A DNA stretch of 41,005 nt from an uncultured Solirubrobacteraceae bacterium (GCA_902806205.1 CADCVR010000106.1:1-41005); one strand, 5' to 3'. Positions 15,036 through 23,517 are shown, numbered from the stretch's first letter. Notes: generated from the letters alone by a model not told the origin. Numbers and translations: made by a program.

Positions 15036-17384
15036 ATGCTCCGATCGACGCGACTCGCCCTGCCGTTGCTCACCGCGGCGGTGGCCGCCGCCGTGCCGGC
15101 GAGCGCCACGGCGCGCTCGATCGTCGTCGCGAACGGGGACAGCGCCGCGCAGCTCGTCGACGTCAGCTCGGGCCGGCTGGAGGCCCGGCTGGACGTCGGC
15201 GGCCAGAGCCGCGGGGCCGCCGTGGCCCCCGACGGCTCGCGCGGCTACGTCAGCGGAGCCGACCGTGTGGTGGCCATCGACCTCGCCTCCAACCAGGTCG
15301 TCGCGCAGGTCCTGACGCAGAAGCGGCTCCTGGCCCTCGCGATCTCCCCCGACGGGACGAAGCTCTACGCGACGCGCCGGGGAGCGGTCGACGTCATCGA
15401 CGCCGCGACGATGACCACCGTCCGTGCGATCCAGCTCGGGAGATCCAGGCCCGAGGCGATCGCGATCTCCGCCGACGGCGGCCGCGCCGTCGTGCTCCTC
15501 GACTCAAAGCGCGTCGGGGTCCTCGACCTGACCGCCGGCCGGCTCGTGCGCCGCGTCGCGCTCGCCGGCGCGACGGGCGTCACCTTCCCGCCCTCGGGCT
15601 CGCTGGCCCGGGTCGTGACCCTCGGCGACCCGACACCGGCAAAGCGCAAGCAGCGCCGGAAGGCTCGCCAGGACACCGGGGCACGGCTCGTGACCCTCGA
15701 CGCGCAGACTGCGCGCGCCGGCCTCGAGCTGAAGCTCGGCGCGGGCGTCGGCGGCGGTGCCGCGATCACCCGGAACGGGCGCTTCGCCGTCGTGGGCGCC
15801 CGGGGCGGCGGCACGGTGACGAGCATCGTCGACCTGAAGGCGGGCAGGCAGGTCGCGCGCGTCAGGACGGGCGCCGGTCCCGGATTCCCCGCGATCTCCC
15901 CCGACGGGCTGAGGATCTACATCGCCGACCGCAGCGAAGGCGCCCTCAGCGTCCTCTCGCAGCTCTCCTTCAAGCGCCTCAAGCGCCTGCCACTCGGACG
16001 GGGCGCCAGGCCGTTCGCCCTGGCGGTGCAGCCCGGCCTCGCCGTGCGCATCGGCACCGAGGGCCCCGACGTGATCACCGGGACGCGCCTCGACGACCGC
16101 CTCGTCGGCCTCGGCGGCGACGACCGCCTGAGCGGGGGGCGCGGCAACGACGCCCTCGACGGCGGCACGGGCAACGACATCCTGTCGGGCGGCCCGGCCG
16201 ACGACGTCGTCACGGGCGGCGACGGCCAGGACCGCGCGGTCGGCTCGGCGGGCAACGACACGCTTGGCGGCGGGCCCGGAAACGACGCCCTCGACGGCGG
16301 CACGGGCAACGACGAGCTCGACGGCGGAACCGAGAACGACTTCCTCGACGGCGGGGATGGCGACGACACGCTGCTCGGCGGCGAGGGGGACGACAAGATC
16401 GTCGAGGCGGGCTTCGGCAACGACCGGCTCATCGACGGCGGCCCGGGCAACGACTTCCTCGACGGCGGTCGCGGAACCGACCGCATCGTCGGCGGCGACG
16501 GCGACGACCAGATCCTCCTCGGCGCCGGTTCGGAGACCGCGGACGGCGGTGCCGGCAACGACGGCATCGACGGCGGCACGGGCTCCGACCAGCTTCTCGG
16601 CCGCACGGGCGACGACGTGCTCGCGGGCGACGCGGGCAAGGACACGCTCTTCGGCTCGGAGGGCGACGACACGCTCGACGGCGGGTCGGGCGACGACCGC
16701 CTCTCGGGCTCCGACGGCAACGACGAGATCACCGCCGGGCCCGGCGTCGACTCCGTCACCGGTGGCAAGGGCAACGACGTCATCCGCGCGGCCGACGGCG
16801 AGGCCGACGTCATCGACTGCTCCTCGGGCCGCGACACGGCCTACGTCGAGGCCGACGCGCCGCAGCGCGACGCGCTGCGTTCCTGCGAGACGGTCATCCC
16901 GGTTCCCGCCGAGCCGGCCAGCGACAAGCCGCCGCCCGCGACCGTCATCCGCGGCACGGCGGGCGCCGACGTCCTCAACGGCACCCCCGCGGCCGACACG
17001 ATGCTGGCCTCCGACGGCGACGACGAGCTCTTCGGCAACGACGGGGACGACTACGTCGACGGGGAGAACGGCAACGATCTGCTGCGCGGCGGCCTCGGCA
17101 ACGACCGCCTGCACGGGCGCGGGGACGACGACCGCATCCTCGGCAACGAAGGCGACGACTACATCACGGGCGACCGCGGGCGCGACACGATCTTCGGCGA
17201 GAGCGGCAACGACACCATCTTCGGCAACCTGGACGACGACGCGATCGACGGCGGCGAGGGCGACGACCGGATCAACGTCGTCACGGGCGGCCGCGACGTC
17301 GTGAGCTGCGGACCGGGCAACGACGTCGTCTTCGCGGACGTGGAGGACACGCTGAACCCGGACTGCGAGGACGTCCGGCGCTGA
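15036..17384 (+). CDS. Secreted beta-propeller plus RTX-like repeat protein 2
   Basis: A 782-residue protein with three parts after a signal peptide (ending ASATARS). Residues ~27-335 are YncE/SMP-30-like propeller blades with recurring AISPDG and VDLASNQV-type strands. Residues ~338-605 hold many GGxGNDxLDGG nonapeptides (RTX fold, calcium-binding). A Cys-containing linker (CSSGRDTAYVEAD, LRSCETV) follows, then a second RTX block at ~637-770 ending in CGPGND...CEDV. ATG 15036 is preceded by AGGGGA. The repeats are periodic at 27 bases, and one 33-base copy is exactly duplicated. It is probably extracellular and folds on calcium; ligand unknown. Confidence 0.88.
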   Translation: MLRSTRLALPLLTAAVAAAVPASATARSIVVANGDSAAQLVDVSSGRLEARLDVGGQSRGAAVAPDGSRGYVSGADRVVAIDLASNQVVAQVLTQKRLLALAISPDGTKLYATRRGAVDVIDAATMTTVRAIQLGRSRPEAIAISADGGRAVVLLDSKRVGVLDLTAGRLVRRVALAGATGVTFPPSGSLARVVTLGDPTPAKRKQRRKARQDTGARLVTLDAQTARAGLELKLGAGVGGGAAITRNGRFAVVGARGGGTVTSIVDLKAGRQVARVRTGAGPGFPAISPDGLRIYIADRSEGALSVLSQLSFKRLKRLPLGRGARPFALAVQPGLAVRIGTEGPDVITGTRLDDRLVGLGGDDRLSGGRGNDALDGGTGNDILSGGPADDVVTGGDGQDRAVGSAGNDTLGGGPGNDALDGGTGNDELDGGTENDFLDGGDGDDTLLGGEGDDKIVEAGFGNDRLIDGGPGNDFLDGGRGTDRIVGGDGDDQILLGAGSETADGGAGNDGIDGGTGSDQLLGRTGDDVLAGDAGKDTLFGSEGDDTLDGGSGDDRLSGSDGNDEITAGPGVDSVTGGKGNDVIRAADGEADVIDCSSGRDTAYVEADAPQRDALRSCETVIPVPAEPASDKPPPATVIRGTAGADVLNGTPAADTMLASDGDDELFGNDGDDYVDGENGNDLLRGGLGNDRLHGRGDDDRILGNEGDDYITGDRGRDTIFGESGNDTIFGNLDDDAIDGGEGDDRINVVTGGRDVVSCGPGNDVVFADVEDTLNPDCEDVRR

Positions 17385-17441
17385 TCGGGCGCGGCGTTCT
17401 GCCCAACCGGACTGCTCGTCGGCGCACAAACGCGCCAAGCG

Positions 17442-17981
17442 CTAGGCCAGTTCGCCTTGCGGTCCGGTCGTCGTGCTCGGCGCCAGCAGGCGGTAGAGCA
17501 CGTGGTCCATGCCCGCGTGCTCGACCTGAGCGCCCTCGCGGGCGAAGCCGAGCTTCTCCATGACGCGGCGGGAGGTCATGTTCGCCGGCAGCGTGAAGGA
17601 CACGATCTCGTGCAGGTCGAGACGGCCGAACGCGAACGCCACGGCTGCGGCTCCGAGCTCTGAGGCGAGGCCCTCGCCCCAGCGGTCCGCGTCGACCGCC
17701 CAGCCCACCTCGACCTCGGCGCGACCGCCGACGACGACGTGGTGCAGCCCGCCGCGGGCGACGACCGCGCCCGTCGCCCGGTCGCGCCACAGCCAGTAGC
17801 CGAAGCCGTGGGCGACCCAGTGCGCGGCCTGTCGCGCGACCATCCCGGCCAGCGCGTCCGGCGACGGGACGCCGCCCAGCGTCCGCGCCACGCGCGGGTC
17901 GGTGAGCAGGCCGGCCAGCAGCGGCCCGGCGTCGGAGGTGATCGGCGTGCCCTCCAGGCGCGCCGTGACGAGCACGGTCAC
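17442..17981 (-). CDS. GNAT acetyltransferase, RimJ/RimL-like
   Basis: GTG 17981 overlaps the upstream PQQ-enzyme stop by four bases (GTGA). The 179-residue protein has TARLEGTPIT at the start, VEVGWAVDADRWGEGLASE (the acetyl-CoA loop in RimJ form, with WGEGLA in place of QGKGLA), then FTLPANMTSRRVMEKLGF, diagnostic of RimJ/RimL-type N-acetyltransferases. It likely acetylates a protein N-terminus or a small amine in the cytoplasm. It is the last gene of the glpK-acyltransferase-PQQ unit, and its end converges on RTX protein 2. Confidence 0.87.
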   Translation of the reverse strand: MTVLVTARLEGTPITSDAGPLLAGLLTDPRVARTLGGVPSPDALAGMVARQAAHWVAHGFGYWLWRDRATGAVVARGGLHHVVVGGRAEVEVGWAVDADRWGEGLASELGAAAVAFAFGRLDLHEIVSFTLPANMTSRRVMEKLGFAREGAQVEHAGMDHVLYRLLAPSTTTGPQGELA

Positions 17982-19681
17982 CGGCGCACGCGGATCCGCA
18001 CGACGCGCGTACGGCCGCTCAGGCCGGAGGCCGTGACGCGCAGGACGACGCGCGCGGTCACCGTGCGGCCGCGACGCAGCGCCCGAGCGACCGTGCGCCT
18101 GGTGCGCGCCGAGGGGCGCAGGGCGACGCGCACGCGTGCCCTGCCGTCGAGGCGCTCGCGGCGTTGCCCGATCACCAGGCGCGGTGGCGACCCCGCCTGC
18201 TGACGGCCGAGCAGGAAGAGGCCGCCGGCCCGGACGTCGCAGAGGACGTCGCAGCTCAGAGTCAGTTGCAGGCGGCCGGCGGCGATCACACGTTGTGCCG
18301 CGGTGCCGCGGACGGTGAGGACCGGGGCGCGGCGGCCTACGGCCACCGCCGGCGTCGTGGGCGCCGGGGCCCGGGGCGGCACCGCGGGCGGGGGCAGGGC
18401 CGCGCCGGAGGGTGCCTGAGGTGCCGCGCGCTGCTCGACGCACTCCCCGCCTCCGGAGACCAGGCGCTGGACGGTCCCGTCCAGCGTCGCGATGTGCAGA
18501 CGACCACAGGCGTCTTGGCCGAAGGAGATCAGCGAGTTGCCGCGGAACGCCGGGAGCGGCAGCTCACGATCCTCGGTGTTGCCGCTGGCGGACACCCGCG
18601 CCGCGCGCAGCCGGGAGGCGCAGTAGTCGCCGTAGACGTACTGGCCGGCGAGCTCGGGCACCTGCGGATCGCGGACGACGTAGCCGCCGGTCACCGAGCA
18701 GCCCGACGTGTTGCCGAAGGCGCCCGCACGGTGGCCGTACTCCAGCACCGGGAACACGAAGCCGGTGCGGTCCCCGCTGCCCCGGGTGCCCTCCCACAGC
18801 TTCCAGCCGAAATTCGCGCCCGGCGGATCGCCGGCGGCGATGAAGTCGACCTCCTCGCGTTCGCTCTGCCCGACGTCGCCGATGAGCATGTCGCCGGTGA
18901 CCGCGTCGAAGGAGAAGCGCCACGGGTTGCGCAGGCCGTAGGCGAAGATCTCCGGGGCCTTCGTCACCGGACCGAACGCGTTCCCGGACGGGGTCACGTA
19001 GCCCGTGTCAGGCGAGACGTCGAGGCGCAGCAGCTTCCCGAGCAGCGGATGGTGGTCGATGCCGTTGATCCGCGCGGGGCTCGCCGAGTCCAGGTTCTGA
19101 CCGTTGCCCGCGGGGTCGTTGCCCCCTCCGCCGTCGCCCGTTCCAGCGTAGAGGTAGCCGTCCGGGCCGAACTGGAGCTGACCGCCGTTGTGGTTGCTCG
19201 CCGCGCCGTGCGGGACGCTGACCAACACCTCGGGGGCAGCGTCCGCGCTCTCGGGGCCCGCGGCGACGAAGCGGGCGATCACGATGTCCCCGGCGCTGGG
19301 CACGAGCGGAGGCTTGGAGGTGAAGTAGGCGTAGAAGCGCCGACTGGTCGCGAAGTCGGGAGCGAAGGCGATCGACAGCAGGCCGCGCTCGCCCTCCAGG
19401 CCCGAGACGAGGCCCGTGAGGTCGGCGAACGTCCGGGTCGCGCCGTCGCGCAGCACCTTGACCGTCCCGCGACGCTCGACGACGTAGAGGCGACTGCGAT
19501 CGCCGGGAGCAGCCGCGACGTAGGTGGGCTGCTCGAACGAGCCGACGGAGACGAGCGAGAGGGGGGCGGCGCCGGCCACCGGGGGAGCGGCGAGGGCGGC
19601 CGCCACCCCTGCGAGGAACGCGCGCCGACCGGCGAGCAGGCGACGGAGCCCGGCCGCGCGATGTCGCCCTGGGTGTGACAT
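17978..19681 (-). CDS. Tat-exported PQQ-type sugar dehydrogenase with C-terminal strand-rich domain
   Basis: The start has a twin-arginine signal (GRRAFLAGVAAALAAPPVAGA). Residues ~40-410 are a soluble glucose-dehydrogenase/YliI-like six-bladed propeller: ERGLLSIAFAPDF, SNHNGGQLQFGPDGYLYAGTG (with the His that serves as general base in soluble glucose dehydrogenase), YGLRNPWRFSFD and NFGWKLWEG. After a Pro-rich linker, a ~100-residue strand domain with a Cys pair (LSCDVLCDV) ends very rich in Arg. These enzymes oxidise aldose sugars outside the membrane using PQQ. No PQQ biosynthesis genes are in view. It starts 11 bases after the acyltransferase stop. Confidence 0.9.
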   Translation of the reverse strand: MSHPGRHRAAGLRRLLAGRRAFLAGVAAALAAPPVAGAAPLSLVSVGSFEQPTYVAAAPGDRSRLYVVERRGTVKVLRDGATRTFADLTGLVSGLEGERGLLSIAFAPDFATSRRFYAYFTSKPPLVPSAGDIVIARFVAAGPESADAAPEVLVSVPHGAASNHNGGQLQFGPDGYLYAGTGDGGGGNDPAGNGQNLDSASPARINGIDHHPLLGKLLRLDVSPDTGYVTPSGNAFGPVTKAPEIFAYGLRNPWRFSFDAVTGDMLIGDVGQSEREEVDFIAAGDPPGANFGWKLWEGTRGSGDRTGFVFPVLEYGHRAGAFGNTSGCSVTGGYVVRDPQVPELAGQYVYGDYCASRLRAARVSASGNTEDRELPLPAFRGNSLISFGQDACGRLHIATLDGTVQRLVSGGGECVEQRAAPQAPSGAALPPPAVPPRAPAPTTPAVAVGRRAPVLTVRGTAAQRVIAAGRLQLTLSCDVLCDVRAGGLFLLGRQQAGSPPRLVIGQRRERLDGRARVRVALRPSARTRRTVARALRRGRTVTARVVLRVTASGLSGRTRVVRIRVRR

Positions 19682-19692
19682 GGCCGGCAGGG

Positions 19693-20481
19693 CTACGCCG
19701 TGGCGGCGTCGGAGCCGCGCCGGGCGGCGCGCCGCTCGGCGCGCACCCGCCGGGCGACCCCCGCGCGGCCGAGCTGGTCGAGCCCCGCGTAGAGCGCCTT
19801 GATCTCCGTGAAGATCTCCTCGGCGACGACCTGCTGCTGGTTGCGCGTCGGCGATTCGGTCAGCTCGTAGCGGAAGGGCTCGCCGTACTGGACGGTGACC
19901 TTGGGAAACTGGAGGCGCTTCCAGTTGCGGATCTTCGAGGAGCCGTGGATGGCCACGGGCACGACGGTGGCGCCCGACTCGAGCGCGAGGCGCCCGATGC
20001 CCGGCTTGGCCTGCGCGGCGAGCTGGCCCGTCCGCGAGCGCCCGCCCTCGCAGTACATGCACACGACGCCGCCGTTGCGCAGAACGATGTTCGCCGTGGC
20101 GAACGCCTTCTCGTCGCGGAAGCCGCGGCGCACGGGGAAGACGCCCCCGTGCGTGTAGACGTGCCGCAGCGGGCCGCTGAAGAGCTGCGACTTTGCCATG
20201 AAGCGCACCTTGCGGCGCGTGAACGTGCCCGCGAAGAAGTGATCCATGAACGAGAAGTGGTTCGGCGCGAGGATCACCGGCCCGCTCAGCGGCACGTTGT
20301 CGGAGGAGATGCAGCGTGCGCGGAAGAAGACGAAGGCGTAGATCGCGGTCATCACCCGGACCACCTCGTAGACCCAGTTGGGCTGCTTGGTCTGGGAGCG
20401 CTCGTAGTACTGGTCGAAGTAGGCCTCGGGGCGCGGGTCCTTGTAGACCTGTTCCTTCATCGGGACGAGCTCGTCGGTCAT
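19693..20481 (-). CDS. 1-acyl-sn-glycerol-3-phosphate acyltransferase family (PlsC-like)
   Basis: The 262-residue protein carries the family signatures: NHFSFMDHF (HX4D catalytic motif), GVFPVRRG, then YCEGGRSRTG (EGxRS-type phosphate-binding motif) and VVPVAIHG. A single hydrophobic segment near residues 40-55 would place it at the inner membrane face. AGGAG lies five bases before ATG 20481. It follows glpK by 36 bases on the same strand. Glycerol 3-phosphate from GlpK is upstream of its expected substrate, so a joint role in phospholipid synthesis is plausible. The first acylation (PlsB/PlsY type) is not encoded nearby. Confidence 0.92.
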   Translation of the reverse strand: MTDELVPMKEQVYKDPRPEAYFDQYYERSQTKQPNWVYEVVRVMTAIYAFVFFRARCISSDNVPLSGPVILAPNHFSFMDHFFAGTFTRRKVRFMAKSQLFSGPLRHVYTHGGVFPVRRGFRDEKAFATANIVLRNGGVVCMYCEGGRSRTGQLAAQAKPGIGRLALESGATVVPVAIHGSSKIRNWKRLQFPKVTVQYGEPFRYELTESPTRNQQQVVAEEIFTEIKALYAGLDQLGRAGVARRVRAERRAARRGSDAATA

Positions 20482-20517
20482 CGGTGCTCCTGCGCGGCCA
20501 TCACGTTGCGCGCGATC

Positions 20518-22011
20518 CTACCCGCCCCACCGATCTCCACGCGCGCGCGCCAGCGCGGCGTGCCAGCCGGCCAGCAGGGAGAGCCGCTCGTCCTCGCCCA
20601 TGCGCGGCTCGAGCGCGACACGGGCGCGGTGGCCGCGTCCGACGGCGTCCTCGGCGAACGCGCCCGCACCGACTCCGGCGAGCAGTGCGGCGCCGAGCGC
20701 CGTGGTCTCGGCGATCTCGGCGACGACGACCGGTACGCCGAGCACGTCGGCCTGGAACTGCATGAGCCAGCCGTTGGCCGTGGCGCCCCCGTCGGCCTTC
20801 AGCTCGGTCAGCGGCGTGCCGCTCTCCGCCTCCATCGCCCGAACCGCGTCGACGGTCTGATAGGCGATCGCCTCCAGGGTCGCGCGGGCGAGGTGCGCGC
20901 GGCCGCTTCCCCGGGTCAGCCCGGTGATCGTCCCGCGCGCGTGGGGATCCCAGTGGGGGGACCCGAGACCGGTGAGCGCGGGCACGAAGTAGACACCGTC
21001 GTTGGCCTCGAGCGAGGCGGCGAGCGCCTCGGTCTCCCCCGCCTCGCCGATGATCCCCAGGCCGTCGCGCAGCCACTGGACCGCGGCCCCCGTGACGAAG
21101 ATCGCCGCCTCCAGCGCGTAGACCGTCCGTGGAGCGGGCGCAGCCGTGGTCCAGGCGACCGTCATGAGCAGTCCGGACGGCGCCTTCGGCCGCGCGCCTC
21201 CGGCGTTCTGCAACACGAAGGAGCCGGTGCCGTAGGTGTTCTTGCCCTGGCCCGGATCGAGGCAGGCCTGCCCGTAGAGCGCGGCCGACTGATCGCCCGC
21301 GATGCCCGTGACCGGCACCGAGTGGCCGTGCAGCGCGTCGGGCAGCGTCGTGGCGAACGTACCGACGGACGGACGCACCTCGGGCAGCGATCGCTCCGGG
21401 ACATCGCCGAGCAACGCGAGCAGCTCGGGGTCCCAGGTGCCCTCGGCGATGTCGTACAGCAGGGTGCGCGATGCGTTGGACGGGTCGGTGACGTGCTCCC
21501 CGGTGAGCTTGAAGGCGAGCCAGCTGTCGACGGTGCCGAACACCGCCCGGCCGTCACGCGCGCGCTCGCGCAGGCCAGGGACCTCCTCGAGCAGCCACTC
21601 GATCTTGGTCCCGGAGAAGTAGGGGTCGAGAACGAGGCCCGTGCGGGCGCGGATGAGCGCCTCGTGGCCCTGGGCGCGCAGCTCGTCGCAGCGTGCCGCC
21701 CCCCGCCGATCCTGCCAGACGATCGCCCGGTGAAGCGGCTCGCCCGTGCGCGGATCCCAGACGCAGACCGTCTCGCGCTGGTTGGTGATCCCGACGGCAC
21801 GAAGCCCGCCCCGCGCGCAGCCCGCGTCCTCGAGCGCCTCGCCGGCCACGGCCTGCGTCACGGCCCAGATCTCCGCGGGGTCGTGCTCGACCCATCCCGG
21901 CCGGGGGAAATGCTGGCCGAACTCACGGTAGGCGCGGCCGACGAGCTGCATCTCGGCGTCGAAGACGAGACAGGTCGTCCCCGTGGTGCCCTGGTCGATC
22001 GCGAGGATCAT
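20518..22011 (-). CDS. glpK: Glycerol kinase
   Basis: The full 497-residue FGGY kinase: ILAIDQGTTGTT at the N-terminus, GWVEHDP, GITNQRET, IVWQDRR, GIAGDQSAALYGQ, NTYGTGSFVL, GAAVQWLRDGL, ALTGLGSPHWDP and LKADGGATANGWLMQFQAD. These are all specific for glycerol kinase rather than xylulokinase. It phosphorylates glycerol with ATP to sn-glycerol 3-phosphate. ATG 22011 directly starts the conserved N-terminus, with a TAGGCT box ten bases upstream. No glpF or glpD is next to it; the following gene is a PlsC-like acyltransferase. Confidence 0.97.
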   Translation of the reverse strand: MILAIDQGTTGTTCLVFDAEMQLVGRAYREFGQHFPRPGWVEHDPAEIWAVTQAVAGEALEDAGCARGGLRAVGITNQRETVCVWDPRTGEPLHRAIVWQDRRGAARCDELRAQGHEALIRARTGLVLDPYFSGTKIEWLLEEVPGLRERARDGRAVFGTVDSWLAFKLTGEHVTDPSNASRTLLYDIAEGTWDPELLALLGDVPERSLPEVRPSVGTFATTLPDALHGHSVPVTGIAGDQSAALYGQACLDPGQGKNTYGTGSFVLQNAGGARPKAPSGLLMTVAWTTAAPAPRTVYALEAAIFVTGAAVQWLRDGLGIIGEAGETEALAASLEANDGVYFVPALTGLGSPHWDPHARGTITGLTRGSGRAHLARATLEAIAYQTVDAVRAMEAESGTPLTELKADGGATANGWLMQFQADVLGVPVVVAEIAETTALGAALLAGVGAGAFAEDAVGRGHRARVALEPRMGEDERLSLLAGWHAALARARGDRWGG

Positions 22012-22021
22012 CGGGGCGGCG

Positions 22022-22027
22022 AGCCTA
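22022..22027 (-). promoter_or_regulatory. -10-like box TAGGCT for glpK
   Basis: TAGGCT on the minus strand ends ten bases before ATG 22011 and leaves at most a few leader bases. Confidence 0.45.
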
Positions 22028-22459
22028 TCTCCCCGGTGCGGGGCCGGCCGGGGCCAGACCCGGTTCGAAGCTCTCTGCGAGTCCTCGAACCCGGGCCCTC
22101 GGCCCCAGCCCTCCTCACCGATGCGGCGGCGTCACGCGCGGGAGATACACGCCCACCGAAGTGGAACACCGCCTTCTCTGCTCCCGCCGGCGGGGTCAGG
22201 GCCGGGGTGCAGAAGTCTGCTCTGAGCAGGCAACGGCCGCCGTTCGTCACGGAGGGGGCGGGCGGCGATCCGCTTGGGCGCCTCCTCAGAGCATGTGGGC
22301 AAGGTACGCCGGGTGCTTCCCGGACACCATGGACAGCCGGTCGAACAATCGCCGGGGGTCCTTCGCCCCGCGGTCGAGTGAGCGTCGATCCACGGGCCGT
22401 CGGAGCGCTCACATAGCATCGCGGCTCGACACAAACCCCCAGCGCGAGGAAGGCACCAA
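22028..22459. other. Long intergenic region between glpK and the biotin carrier gene
   Basis: I see no convincing gene on either strand in these ~430 bases. It holds the divergent promoters: the glpK -10 at its left edge and TAGCAT (22414-22419) for the carrier gene. A near-palindrome CTGCTC-T-GAGCAG lies at 22217-22229, which could be a regulator site. The open frames crossing it are Pro/Arg/Gly-rich and not protein-like. Confidence 0.5.
22414..22453 (+). promoter_or_regulatory. -10-like TAGCAT and Shine-Dalgarno of the carrier gene
   Basis: TAGCAT (22414-22419) and the ribosome-binding site GAGGAAGG (22446-22453) precede GTG 22460, with a leader of about 30-35 bases. Confidence 0.4.
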
Positions 22460-22672
22460 GTGGCGGACGTCAAGGCCCACATCACAGGCACGGTCTGGAA
22501 GGTCGAGTGCAAGGTCGGCGACAAGATCGCCGAAGGCGACACGGTCGTCACCCTGGAGTCGATGAAGATGGAGATGCCCGTGGAGGCCGAGGACGAGGGC
22601 AAGGTGAAGGAGATCCGCTGCCAGGAGGGCAAGCCCGTCCGCGAGGGCGACACGCTCGTCGTGCTCGAGTGA
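22460..22672 (+). CDS. Single-domain biotin/lipoyl attachment protein (BCCP-like)
   Basis: The 70-residue protein is one biotinyl domain: GTVWKVECKVGDKIAEGD, the attachment loop ESMKMEMPV with Lys36 as the biotinylation site, and EGKPVREGDTLVVLE. The MKM motif favours biotin over lipoate. Such stand-alone carriers serve acyl-CoA carboxylases in actinobacteria, but no carboxylase subunit is encoded here. The biotin biosynthesis genes begin 1.7 kb downstream on the same strand. GTG 22460 has a good GAGGAAGG site. A short gap separates it from the HTH gene. Confidence 0.92.
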   Translation: MADVKAHITGTVWKVECKVGDKIAEGDTVVTLESMKMEMPVEAEDEGKVKEIRCQEGKPVREGDTLVVLE

Positions 22673-22734
22673 CTGGAGCTGCTCCTCCGATGCCCAGGGC
22701 AAGCCGCTGATAGGCGGCGAGACCCGCCATCTCG

Positions 22735-22740
22735 TATCGT
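22735..22740 (+). promoter_or_regulatory. -10-like box TATCGT for HTH gene (leaderless spacing)
   Basis: TATCGT ends six bases before ATG 22747, and no Shine-Dalgarno sequence is visible in between. Confidence 0.45.
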
Positions 22741-22746
22741 GGCAAC

Positions 22747-23430
22747 ATGGACGGCGGTGGGGTGATACGAGCGGCACGGGAGCGGCACGGTGTCTCACAG
22801 CGGCGTCTCGCGGTGCGGGCGGGAACCAGCCAGGGCTACATCTCGCAGGTGGAGCGCGGCGAGGTCTCCGCGAGCGTCGAAGCGGTGTCGCGACTGCTGG
22901 CCTGTCTCGGCGAGTCGGGATGGATCGAGACCGCCCCGCTTCCGCCGGCCGCCGCCTCGGCGGAGCCGGACGCCGAGAACCTGCGGCCCGGGCCCATGCT
23001 CGCGGCGCTCGTGGGCCGGGACGTGGCGCTCGTACTGGTCGGCACCCTGGCCGCGCGCACACACGGCGTGCGGCTCCCCGCGGCGGCGGTGGAGGTGACG
23101 CTCGACCCCGGTCCTCGCAACCAGGAGCGCCTGACCCGGGCGCTCGGCGATCTGCAGGGGCGCATGGCGGGCGTGAGGCCCGCGGCTGACGGATCACGCG
23201 CGCTCGCCGACGGGGCGACGTTCAGCTTCACCACGAGCCAGGGTTCGCTGGTGCTGGCGCCCAACGGCATCCGTCATCTGGTATTGGCGCGGCGTGCGGA
23301 GATCAGGAAGGTGGGCGGGGTCGCGGTTCCCTGCGCGGGACGCGACGACCTCATCGGCCGCAGCCGGCATGGGGGCGTCTCGGAGGATCCGGCCCTGCTC
23401 GGCGCGCTGACGGTCGCCACGGGGGAGTAG
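22747..23430 (+). CDS. XRE-type HTH protein fused to a degenerate nucleotidyltransferase-like domain
   Basis: Residues ~5-58 are a Cro/cI helix-turn-helix (ERHGVSQRRLAVRAGTSQGY, then ISQVERGE). After a Pro/Ala linker, residues ~80-215 follow the plan of minimal nucleotidyltransferase-fold proteins: ALVLVGTLAARTHGVR, a strand at VEVTLDPGPRNQERL where the catalytic GS..DxD-type acids would lie, FSFTTSQGSLVLAP, and RKVGGVAVPCAGRDDLIGR. The expected paired Asp residues are not there (VEVTLD), so the domain is probably non-catalytic. It is likely a DNA-binding regulator with a ligand- or partner-binding domain; an antitoxin-like role is possible, but no toxin is adjacent. Confidence 0.75.
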   Translation: MDGGGVIRAARERHGVSQRRLAVRAGTSQGYISQVERGEVSASVEAVSRLLACLGESGWIETAPLPPAAASAEPDAENLRPGPMLAALVGRDVALVLVGTLAARTHGVRLPAAAVEVTLDPGPRNQERLTRALGDLQGRMAGVRPAADGSRALADGATFSFTTSQGSLVLAPNGIRHLVLARRAEIRKVGGVAVPCAGRDDLIGRSRHGGVSEDPALLGALTVATGE

Positions 23431-23502
23431 GCGACCCAGCCGGACCGGCGTGGAGCCCCTTCAGCGTTCAAGACTCCGGCCCGCCTTCCCGAAGCGAACG
23501 CG

Positions 23503-23508
23503 TAGCCT
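23503..23508 (+). promoter_or_regulatory. -10-like box TAGCCT for exonuclease III gene
   Basis: TAGCCT ends nine bases before GTG 23518; there is no Shine-Dalgarno sequence between them, fitting leaderless transcription. Confidence 0.45.
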
Positions 23509-23517
23509 GCCCGGGAC

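Noticed and set aside
16080-16800. Regular 27-base repeats that could be mistaken for a CRISPR or satellite array
   Set aside because: The period is in frame (nine codons), has no unique spacers, and encodes GGxGxDxxx units.
15504-17438. 644-residue minus-strand frame opposite RTX protein 2
   Set aside because: A Val/Ala/Asp-rich shadow of the nonapeptide repeats on the other strand; no start signal and no known pattern.
22161-22565. Plus-strand frame through the glpK/carrier intergenic region
   Set aside because: Arg/Ser-rich without fold-like pattern, and it overlaps the carrier gene in a different frame.
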